From the NCBI GenBank assembly GCA_017861415.1, contig JAGFXS010000065.1:1-8407 (forward strand): DNA of 8,407 bases. The letters run 5' to 3'. Source of the stretch: Bacillota bacterium (GTDB lineage Bacteria; Bacillota; Clostridia; Oscillospirales; Oscillospiraceae). Shown piece by piece: positions 1 through 8,407 of this stretch (positions within the stretch are counted from its first letter, which is position 1; every line of letters begins with the position of its first letter). The notes beneath the pieces are model-generated. The model had not been told where the DNA came from and did not search any database. It saw only the letters and a program-made list of their open reading frames with translations. The position numbers and the translations under genes are program-made.

Positions 1-104
1 TATGACAGGGTAGGGTGAGCTTTCAAGGGAATTTTGGACAATGTGCAGAAAAAGGAGGAGGCCCCGCTTTGTTGCCATGTGGCAATAATGCCTTTAGACG
101 CGCA

Positions 105-135
105 AAGCCGGCACGGGGTGTCTCCGCGCCGGCTT
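105..135 (-). terminator. GC-rich hairpin just downstream of the ABC transporter operon, possible terminator
   Basis: Read on the minus strand, an 8-nt arm AAGCCGGC and its complement GCCGGCTT enclose 15 nt. In RNA the stem can extend inward through a G-U wobble and three more GC pairs, giving about 12 pairs and a 7-nt loop. The wobble forms only on the minus strand, and the hairpin starts 13 nt past the stop of the last gene of the leftward operon, so it fits an end-of-operon signal. The weakness is the tail: only three U residues follow the stem before GC-rich sequence. It may therefore be an inefficient terminator or a 3' stabilising structure. The flank at 1-104 holds no convincing gene. 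Confidence 0.45.
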
Positions 136-148
136 ATGCTTGGTTTTG

Positions 149-1195
149 TTATTTTTCTATGGCATCCCAGGCATTTTGCAGAAAGCTCTCGTCGTAGATT
201 TTCTCGGCGGGCAAATCCCCGGAAATGCCACCGGAGAGCTTGGTGAGGGCCAGGGCTGCGGCAAAGCCGGACTCCGTATGATACCCTGTGGCGGTATGGA
301 GGCCGCGCTCCTGATCTGCCTCGGCGGAGAACAGAAGCTCGTCATACTGTCCCTCAAACAGGGGCTCCAGGTTTTTGGCGATCTCCTCGGAGCTGGCTTC
401 GTTCATCCAGTCGATGGCCCGGGCGATGGCGTTTACCGTTTTCTGTACCGTTTCCGGGTTTTCGGCAATGTAGGCGTCGCTGGTAAAGATGGTGAAGAGC
501 TCATAGGTGGATGTGCCCATAAGATCCTCCATGGCGGCTTCATCGGCGCCGTCCACTATCACTACACCCCCCGCGTCCAGCAGCTGCCTGGCGCTCCAGG
601 GGTTGGTGGATACGGCTGCCTGAATCTCTCCCTTGGACAGCGCGGCCAGATATCCGGCGGAGGCCATGCTGATGACGGCGGTTTCTTCCACGGGAATAAT
701 ATCCCCGTGGAGGAGAATGGCCTTGATAAAGGCCTGGGGCGCGCTACTGGGGCCCTGTCCGCCCGCAACCGTCTGCCCCCGGAGAGATTCAACCGTTCCG
801 TAATTCTCATTGGCCCCGATGAGCTGATAGGGATAGCGGCCCGTGGTGGAGACCAGGATTTTGCAGCCCTGACCAGCCTCGTTGGACATGAGGGCCATTT
901 CTACGCCCCGGAGGCCGAACTGAGCGTCTCCGGTGAAGACCGGAGTAGAGGAATCGGCGCCGCTGACGGTCAGAAACTCTGCGTCAAGGCCTTCATCGGC
1001 AAAATAACCCAGAGTCTGGGCCAGATAGGCCGGCGCCCAATGATAGCCCCGGACGGGCTCGGTAAATACGATGGATTCCAGAGGTGTGTTGTCAGTGTCT
1101 CCTCCAGATGCCGCGGGAGGTGTTTCTGCGCCACAGCCGGATAGCAGGCCTGCTGACAGCAGGGCGGCGCAAAGCAAAGAGAAGGGCTTCTTCAT
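149..1195 (-). CDS. ABC transporter substrate-binding lipoprotein, SsuA/ThiY/NMT1-like
   Basis: This 348-residue protein is the extracellular solute receptor of the importer encoded just upstream. It begins with a lipoprotein signal: two lysines, a hydrophobic stretch at residues 5-18, and a lipobox L18-S19-G20-C21, so it should be cleaved and lipidated at Cys21 and anchored outside the membrane. A Gly/Ser/Thr/Asp-rich linker follows (about 22-38). The segment around residues 48-80 (GYHWAPAYLAQTLGYF, then a Gly/Leu-rich turn) is typical of the NMT1/THI5-like family, which binds nitrate, sulfonates, taurine, bicarbonate or pyrimidine precursors. The ligand cannot be told from sequence. AAGGAA lies 9 nt before the ATG. 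It sits 36 nt after the permease gene and is last in the operon. The family call is strong and the substrate unknown. Confidence 0.9.
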   Translation of the reverse strand: MKKPFSLLCAALLSAGLLSGCGAETPPAASGGDTDNTPLESIVFTEPVRGYHWAPAYLAQTLGYFADEGLDAEFLTVSGADSSTPVFTGDAQFGLRGVEMALMSNEAGQGCKILVSTTGRYPYQLIGANENYGTVESLRGQTVAGGQGPSSAPQAFIKAILLHGDIIPVEETAVISMASAGYLAALSKGEIQAAVSTNPWSARQLLDAGGVVIVDGADEAAMEDLMGTSTYELFTIFTSDAYIAENPETVQKTVNAIARAIDWMNEASSEEIAKNLEPLFEGQYDELLFSAEADQERGLHTATGYHTESGFAAALALTKLSGGISGDLPAEKIYDESFLQNAWDAIEK

Positions 1196-1231
1196 GGTTA
1201 AGACTTCCTTTCCAGTCAGTGAAAATAAATA

Positions 1232-2005
1232 TTACGCTTCAGGACGCCATTTGAGCAGGGTGCGCTCTAAAGCGCGTACCAAGGCGTCCAGAACCATCAT
1301 GATGACAATGATAACGAAGACGCAGCAAAGCACCCGCGTCAGGTCGTATCGCCCGCTGGCATCGCTGATCAGCCAGCCAAAGCCCCGGGAGGAGCCGATG
1401 AATTCGCCCACAATAGCCCCGGAGAGGGCCAGCCCCATGCCCGTACGCAGACTGGCTAAGAACCAAGGCAGGCAAGAGGGCCAGATCACTAGGCGGATCA
1501 GCTGGCGGCGGCGTCCGCCCAGCAGCCGCACCGTTTGAATCAGGGAGGCGTCCACACTATGGTAGCCGGCATACATGTTAAAGGTAAAGACAAAAAAGAC
1601 CATGAGACCGGCAATAAGCACCTTCGAGCCAAGCCCGATACCGAACCAGAGGATGATCAGGGGGGCCAGAGCCAATTTGGGAACGCTGTTCAGACCTACC
1701 ATCAAGGGCATTACCACGGGACTTACCCGCTTGCTGATCCCCAGCAGAATCCCCGCCGCGGAGCCGAAGACCGAGCCGTAAAAAAGGCCAAGGCCGGCTT
1801 CCTGCAGGGTAATCAAAAGATGGCGGCGCAGAATGCCCGTCTCCAGCATGGACAAAAATTCACACCAGATGCGGCTGGGACTGCTGAAGAAGACGAGATC
1901 AATACGGCCCTGGAGGGCCATCAATTCCCAAAGGAGAAAGAAGGCTGCAAGTAGTAGTGTAAGCCAAAAGAGGGGCGGTAGCCGCCTGCGAGATTTAGTT
2001 GCCAT
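1232..2005 (-). CDS. ABC transporter permease, SsuC/TauC/ThiX-like
   Basis: This 257-residue integral membrane protein forms the channel of the importer. Hydrophobic segments lie near residues 11-30, 73-92, 99-121, 128-146, 177-205 and 224-244, matching the six-helix core of the BPD-type permease family. The cytoplasmic coupling loop at about 152-181 (DASLIQTVRLLGG, ending in WPSCLPW) is a version of the EAA motif that docks on the ATPase; the usual EAA is replaced by a divergent DAS. The basic N-terminus fits inside-positive topology. The start codon lies inside the end of the ATPase gene: the two overlap by 11 nt (ATGGCAACTAA), with AGGAGG 8 nt upstream of the ATG, so translation is probably coupled. 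Length is normal for the family. Substrate unknown. Confidence 0.92.
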   Translation of the reverse strand: MATKSRRRLPPLFWLTLLLAAFFLLWELMALQGRIDLVFFSSPSRIWCEFLSMLETGILRRHLLITLQEAGLGLFYGSVFGSAAGILLGISKRVSPVVMPLMVGLNSVPKLALAPLIILWFGIGLGSKVLIAGLMVFFVFTFNMYAGYHSVDASLIQTVRLLGGRRRQLIRLVIWPSCLPWFLASLRTGMGLALSGAIVGEFIGSSRGFGWLISDASGRYDLTRVLCCVFVIIVIMMVLDALVRALERTLLKWRPEA

Positions 2006-2828
2006 CTCCGGGACCTCCTGTTTCGCGGAGCGCCGCTCGCAGATCTGTCAAGATGGTTTTCTCCAGGGAAACGAATTGATCGTCAAACTTAGCGTCCATC
2101 ACCTGCCTGGGCCGGGCCAGGGGAACGGGATACTCTCCTCGCACCTGTCCGGGACGTCCCCCGAAGAGGAGAACCCGGTCAGCTAGGGAGATGGCCTCCG
2201 TCAGATCGTGGGTGACGTAGACGATGGTCTGGCCCGTGGCCGCCCAGACGCCCATAATGTCCTCCTGAAGGCGCTCGCGGGTAAAGACATCTAGGGGAGC
2301 GAAAGGTTCATCCATGAACAAGATCTCTGGCTCAATGGCCAGCACCCGGGCGATGGTCACCCGCTTCTTCATACCGCCGGAGAGCTCATGGGGATAATTG
2401 GTTTCAAACCCTCCTAGGCCCATGCTGGCTATCAGCTCACGGGCTCGGGCATGGCGCAACTTTTTGGACATGCCGCGCAGTTCCAGACCCAGGGCCACGT
2501 TATCCAGCACTGTGCGCCAGGGCAGCAAGTGGTCTGCCTGGGAGATATAGCCCACCCGGTCACTGATTCTGTGTACGGGCTGTCCGTGCAGCAGAATTTC
2601 TCCCGCATCCACGGGGGTGAGTCCCGCCATAGCATTGAGGGTGGAGGATTTCCCGCAACCCGAGGGGCCGATGAGGGCGAGAAACTCACCCTCGCGGACA
2701 CAGAGACTTAAGTGCTCCACCGCCAAAACAGGAGGAGCATCCACCGAGGAGTAGGATATTCGGATGTCCCGCAGCTCGAGAACGGGAGTGGCCTCATCCT
2801 GCCGCTGCCTGGGGTGAAATTGGGTCAT
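1995..2828 (-). CDS. ABC transporter ATP-binding protein, SsuB/TauB/ThiZ-like
   Basis: This 277-residue cytoplasmic ATPase powers the importer. All nucleotide-binding motifs are intact: Walker A GPSGCGKS at residues 54-61, Q-loop Gln97 in SQADHLLPW, signature LSGGMKKR at 149-156, Walker B ILFMDEP at 169-175 with catalytic Glu174, and switch His207 in VTHD. The Q-loop context with LLPW is typical of the nitrate/sulfonate/taurine subfamily, which agrees with the neighbouring permease and binding protein. About 45 residues beyond the core close the C-terminus, with no recognised regulatory domain. The ATG is preceded by GGAGG at only 4 nt, a tight spacing. It lies 27 nt after the aminotransferase gene and overlaps the permease gene by 11 nt. 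Confidence 0.94.
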   Translation of the reverse strand: MTQFHPRQRQDEATPVLELRDIRISYSSVDAPPVLAVEHLSLCVREGEFLALIGPSGCGKSSTLNAMAGLTPVDAGEILLHGQPVHRISDRVGYISQADHLLPWRTVLDNVALGLELRGMSKKLRHARARELIASMGLGGFETNYPHELSGGMKKRVTIARVLAIEPEILFMDEPFAPLDVFTRERLQEDIMGVWAATGQTIVYVTHDLTEAISLADRVLLFGGRPGQVRGEYPVPLARPRQVMDAKFDDQFVSLEKTILTDLRAALRETGGPGDGN

Positions 2829-2855
2829 AATTCCTCCATGGTCAAATGGTATAAT

Positions 2856-4046
2856 CTACCGGTATTCTGCCGCCAAGGCCTGGAACTTTTCCAGGGAGCG
2901 CTCCACGCGCTCTGTGGGCACGCAGTAGGAAATGCGGAAATGCCCTCCTACGCCGAAGCTGTCGCTGGGAACCAGGAGCAGATCATGGGCGCGGGCGCGG
3001 AGGCAGAAAGCCCTGGCGTCAGGCTCCAACGCCCGGGGGAAGAGGTAAAAGGCACCGCCTGGCTCCACACAGGTAAAGCCCATGCCCCGGAGGGAGGTCA
3101 CCAGAAGATCCCGGTTCTTCCGGTAGATGGCGAGATCCGCCGTGAGATGGCAGCAGGAGGCCGCGATCCGCTGAAAGAGGCTGGGGGCGCAGACGTAGCC
3201 TAAGCTCCGTCCAGCACCGCAGACCGCGGCATACACGGCAGGAAAGTCCGTTACCTCCTTGGGGATGAGGGCGTAGCCGATCCGTGCGCCGGGAAGGGAG
3301 AGCGATTTGCTGAAGGAATAACTCACCAAGGTGTTGGCATAATAAGAGGGAATCCAGGGAGAGGGGGTCTCCGTATAGAGAATCTCCCGGTAGGGTTCGT
3401 CAGAGATCAGCCAGATGGGGTGACCGTACTCCTCGGATTTGGCCCGGAGCAGGGCAGAGAGCTTCTCAATGGTTTCTTTTGTGTAGACCGAGCCAGAGGG
3501 GTTGTTGGGGGAGTTGATAAGCACGGCCTTAGTGTTGGGGGTCAAAAGCGCCAAACAAGCGTCAAAGTCAATCTGAAAGGCCTCGATCTCTGCCGGAACC
3601 ACCACCAGCTTGCCTCCTGCTCCCTCCACAAATACCTTATACTCCGGGAAATAGGGGGCGAAGGTAAGAAATTCGTCTCCCGGGCAAGTTAAGGCCGCCA
3701 GGATGCAGCAAAGGGCCCCCGCCGCCCCGGTGGAAAGGTAAAAGCAATCTTCGTCATAGGAGGTGCCGAAGCGGGCGTTTAAGTTGTCCGCCAAGGCCCG
3801 TCGGGCGGAGAGATCCCCTTGGGCGCTGGTGTAGCCGTGAAGGAGCACCGGGTCTTCCCGGGCTACCATGGCGCCCAGAAGCTCCGTGACGCCCACCGGC
3901 GCGGGAACGCTGGGGTTACCAATGGAAAAGTCAAAGACATTTTCCGCGCCTACAACTGCGGCCCGGCACCTGCCATATTCAAAAGCCTCGCGGATCTCCG
4001 AGCGGTCACTGCCTAGGGAGATCATGCGTTCTGAAAGTCTTGCCAT
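2856..4046 (-). CDS. PLP-dependent class I/II aminotransferase
   Basis: This 396-residue fold-type I enzyme should move an amino group between an amino acid and a 2-oxo acid using pyridoxal phosphate. The expected residues are visible: Asn182 in NNPSG, Asp216 in SDEPY (pairs with the PLP ring nitrogen), Lys247 in SYSFSKSLSLPGARIGY (the Schiff-base lysine), and Arg371 in FRISYC (binds the substrate carboxylate). The N-terminal part with FDFSIGNPSVPAP is typical of an aspartate-aminotransferase-like subgroup common in Clostridia whose exact substrate is usually not assigned. AGGAGG lies 10 nt before the ATG. It is the first gene of the leftward unit, with its own promoter, 27 nt ahead of the ABC transporter ATPase. 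That position suggests, but does not show, a metabolic link to the imported compound. Confidence 0.9.
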   Translation of the reverse strand: MARLSERMISLGSDRSEIREAFEYGRCRAAVVGAENVFDFSIGNPSVPAPVGVTELLGAMVAREDPVLLHGYTSAQGDLSARRALADNLNARFGTSYDEDCFYLSTGAAGALCCILAALTCPGDEFLTFAPYFPEYKVFVEGAGGKLVVVPAEIEAFQIDFDACLALLTPNTKAVLINSPNNPSGSVYTKETIEKLSALLRAKSEEYGHPIWLISDEPYREILYTETPSPWIPSYYANTLVSYSFSKSLSLPGARIGYALIPKEVTDFPAVYAAVCGAGRSLGYVCAPSLFQRIAASCCHLTADLAIYRKNRDLLVTSLRGMGFTCVEPGGAFYLFPRALEPDARAFCLRARAHDLLLVPSDSFGVGGHFRISYCVPTERVERSLEKFQALAAEYR

Positions 4047-4105
4047 ACAGTCAATACCTCCTGTGGGTGTGGATGGGTCGCCATTACCACCCGTCGTATT
4101 TTAAT

Positions 4106-4133
4106 ATTATATCACAGGATTTTACAAAAGCAA
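4106..4133 (-). promoter_or_regulatory. Sigma-A-type promoter of the aminotransferase/ABC transporter operon
   Basis: On the minus strand there is a perfect -10 box TATAAT (4106-4111) preceded by TG and one base, which makes it an extended -10. A weaker -35 box TTGCTT (4128-4133) lies 16 nt upstream. Transcription would begin near 4099, giving a leader of roughly 50 nt before the ATG at 4046. That is too short for a thiamine or other large riboswitch. No operator is evident next to the boxes; the nearest recognised site is the CIRCE 13 nt upstream of the -35. Confidence 0.7.
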
Positions 4134-4136
4134 AGC

Positions 4137-4145
4137 TGGTATGAA
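4137..4145 (+). promoter_or_regulatory. Candidate extended -10 promoter directly before the CIRCE
   Basis: TGGTATGAA fits an extended -10 (TG, one base, then TATGAA against TATAAT). No good -35 is present at the normal distance; the nearest TTTACA lies only 13 nt upstream. Its appeal is position: transcription would start near 4152, inside the CIRCE, the classic arrangement for HrcA-repressed genes. It competes with the candidate at 4200-4230, and sequence alone does not decide between them. Confidence 0.3.
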
Positions 4146-4146
4146 G

Positions 4147-4173
4147 TTAGCACTCAATTAAAACAAGTGCTAA
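4147..4173 (+). promoter_or_regulatory. CIRCE element (HrcA operator) controlling hsp20-clpB
   Basis: The left arm TTAGCACTC (4147-4155) matches the CIRCE consensus exactly. A 9-nt spacer (4156-4164) and the right arm AAGTGCTAA (4165-4173) follow; the right arm differs from the consensus GAGTGCTAA at one base. The 9-9-9 layout is the published one. CIRCE is known as the binding site of the repressor HrcA in Firmicutes and controls groESL and dnaK operons, and in some lineages clpB and small heat-shock genes. Here it lies about 180 nt upstream of hsp20, so HrcA repression of hsp20 and clpB is the natural reading. hrcA itself is not in the window. Confidence 0.92.
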
Positions 4174-4199
4174 AAGTTCATGGATTGTACATCTTTTGT

Positions 4200-4230
4200 T
4201 TGAGATTTATTCATAAAAACCGCTTATGAT
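4200..4230 (+). promoter_or_regulatory. Candidate sigma-A promoter for hsp20
   Basis: TTGAGA (4200-4205, five of six against TTGACA) and TATGAT (4225-4230, five of six against TATAAT) lie in the right order but with a 19-nt spacer, longer than the preferred 17. Transcription would start near 4237, giving a leader of about 110 nt that contains the nested hairpin at 4262-4311. The CIRCE would then sit 26 nt upstream of the -35 rather than over the start site, which is less usual for HrcA control. Confidence 0.4.
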
Positions 4231-4261
4231 TAAAGGAAAGAACAGAAGAGATCTGGGATTG

Positions 4262-4311
4262 CCCTGGAAAAGAACTGGCGCTCTTGGTTATGAGTGCCAA
4301 ATAAGCCGGGG
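4262..4311 (+). promoter_or_regulatory. Nested hairpin in the hsp20 leader, with CIRCE-like arms
   Basis: The inner stem pairs CTGGCGCTC (4275-4283) with GAGTGCCAA (4292-4300) around an 8-nt loop. Eight of nine pairs form, one of them G-U. The right arm differs from the CIRCE right arm GAGTGCTAA at a single base. An outer stem pairs CCCTGG (4262-4267) with CCGGGG (4306-4311), with short internal loops between the two stems. This could be a structured 5' leader, or a decayed second HrcA site. It does not cover the ribosome-binding site at 4341-4345, so a simple thermosensor that hides that site is not supported. Confidence 0.4.
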
Positions 4312-4354
4312 TTACACAGTCAACATCAACAACACATAAAAGGAGAAGATGAAT

Positions 4355-4759
4355 ATGTTTAGCAGCATTCCTGTCCCCTATCGGTTCAATGACGCCTTTG
4401 ACCGCTTCTTTAAAAACAACCTCTTTGACAGCGGCGAGGCATTCCGCACCGACATCCGCCGCGAGGAGGATCACTACCTGCTGGAGGCGGAGCTGCCCGG
4501 CTTTAACAAGGAAGATATTACTCTGGACCTAAAGGAAGGCGTCCTCACCATCCGCGCCGAGCACAAGGAGGATCACGAGGACAAGACGGGCGAATACATT
4601 CGCCGTGAGCGTCGCTACGGCTCTTACACCCGCAGCTTTGATGTCAGCGGAATTGACGAGGAAAATATCTCCGCCGCCTATGAAAATGGCATTTTGAAGC
4701 TTCGTCTGCCTAAAATTATGCCTGTGGAGCCGGAGATCCGCAAGATTGCCATTCAATAA
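4355..4759 (+). CDS. hsp20: Small heat-shock protein, Hsp20/alpha-crystallin family
   Basis: This 134-residue ATP-independent cytoplasmic chaperone binds unfolding proteins and holds them in a state that ClpB and DnaK can rescue. A short N-terminal arm (about 1-30) is followed by the alpha-crystallin domain (about 31-120) with the expected strands: ELPGFNKEDI, the run ending in EGVLTIRAEH, and the signature ENGILKLRLPK at 110-120. The C-terminal tail ends in IAI, the IXI motif used for oligomer assembly. Two ATGs compete. The one at 4349 leaves only 3 nt after AGGAG (4341-4345), while 4355 leaves 9 nt, like most genes here, and gives the MF start common in clostridial relatives, so 4355 is preferred. 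The alternative adds two residues. It lies downstream of the CIRCE and is followed 91 nt later by clpB. Confidence 0.93.
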   Translation: MFSSIPVPYRFNDAFDRFFKNNLFDSGEAFRTDIRREEDHYLLEAELPGFNKEDITLDLKEGVLTIRAEHKEDHEDKTGEYIRRERRYGSYTRSFDVSGIDEENISAAYENGILKLRLPKIMPVEPEIRKIAIQ

Positions 4760-4793
4760 ACCCAAGACATAACAGACAGAATGATGACCATGG

Positions 4794-4829
4794 CCTCTGG
4801 GGTGCCGGGAGTTCCCGGCACCCCAGAGG
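4794..4829. repeat. Perfect 17-bp inverted repeat between hsp20 and clpB
   Basis: CCTCTGGGGTGCCGGGA (4794-4810) and its exact complement (4813-4829) are separated by only GT, giving an RNA hairpin of about 16 pairs with a 4-nt loop. No U-run follows; the sequence goes directly to GCGAAGGGAGG, the clpB ribosome-binding site. It is therefore not a standard intrinsic terminator. It may partly block read-through, mark a cleavage site that sets different amounts of hsp20 and clpB mRNA, protect the hsp20 message 3' end, or be a dispersed palindromic repeat. These roles are inference; the repeat itself is certain. Confidence 0.85.
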
Positions 4830-4850
4830 TGCGAAGGGAGGACTTTCCAT

Positions 4851-8407
<3,557 letters not shown>

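Noticed and set aside
72..85. Small palindrome TTGCCA-TG-TGGCAA
   Set aside because: The stem is only 5-6 bp with no U-run on either side, and it has no gene context that would make it a terminator or operator.
15..246. Short plus-strand frames at the left edge, near an AAGGAGGAGG sequence
   Set aside because: The GGAGG-like run at about 52-60 is not followed at a proper distance by a start codon of a longer frame. The frames run into the antisense of the lipoprotein gene and show no protein-like features.
140..1144. Long plus-strand frame of 334 codons opposite the substrate-binding protein gene
   Set aside because: It is in exact codon-to-codon antisense register with the lipoprotein gene and stays open only because that gene has almost no TTA, CTA or TCA codons. 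It has no ribosome-binding site and no recognisable protein features, while the minus strand has a lipobox and family motifs.
2712..3203. Plus-strand frame of 163 codons opposite the ATPase and aminotransferase genes
   Set aside because: It spans the junction of two well-supported minus-strand genes and shows no domain or ribosome-binding site.
4047..4099. Possible thiamine (THI-box) riboswitch ahead of a ThiXYZ-like operon
   Set aside because: The leader is only about 50 nt, and no THI-box core was seen, so thiamine-precursor transport is not supported by regulation.
4211..4474. Minus-strand frame of 87 codons across the hsp20 leader and 5' end
   Set aside because: It overlaps a clear hsp20 gene and its regulatory region, and lacks a ribosome-binding site and any recognisable motif.

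Overview
The window looks like chromosomal DNA from a GC-rich member of the Firmicutes, most likely the class Clostridia and perhaps an Oscillospiraceae-type gut anaerobe. The reasons are strong GGAGG ribosome-binding sites before almost every gene, a CIRCE operator (the HrcA binding site) in front of heat-shock genes, a lipoprotein-type ABC transporter binding protein, and the sequence character of the aminotransferase and enolase. The taxonomic placement is inference from these features only.

Left half (about 105-4133, minus strand). One leftward transcription unit starts at a good extended -10 promoter (4106-4133). It carries, in order, a PLP-dependent class I/II aminotransferase (4046-2856), then the ATPase (2828-1995), permease (2005-1232) and lipoprotein substrate-binding protein (1195-149) of an ABC importer of the nitrate/sulfonate/taurine/thiamine-precursor type. 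The genes are 27 nt apart, overlapping by 11 nt, and 36 nt apart. A GC-rich hairpin just past the last stop (105-135) may end the unit. The substrate is not evident, and the leader is too short for a thiamine riboswitch. Positions 1-104 show no convincing gene.

Middle (4134-4850). The divergent intergenic region holds a near-perfect CIRCE element (4147-4173), candidate rightward promoters, and a nested hairpin in the leader of hsp20. The small heat-shock protein gene (4355-4759) follows. A gap of 91 nt containing a perfect 17-bp inverted repeat separates it from clpB.

Right half. clpB (4851-7613, plus strand) encodes the AAA+ disaggregase. Hsp20 and ClpB form a coherent heat-shock pair: the small chaperone keeps aggregates extractable and ClpB pulls them apart, and both are plausibly repressed by HrcA through the CIRCE. 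The clpB frame does not stop at the usual end of the protein. It runs 156 nt antisense into the 3' end of a convergent enolase gene (7458 to beyond 8407), which is cut off by the right edge of the window.

Most of the window is conventional. The parts that deserve a second look are the clpB/eno tail-to-tail overlap, the perfect hairpin between hsp20 and clpB, and the structured hsp20 leader. I do not see evidence for a wholly new system.
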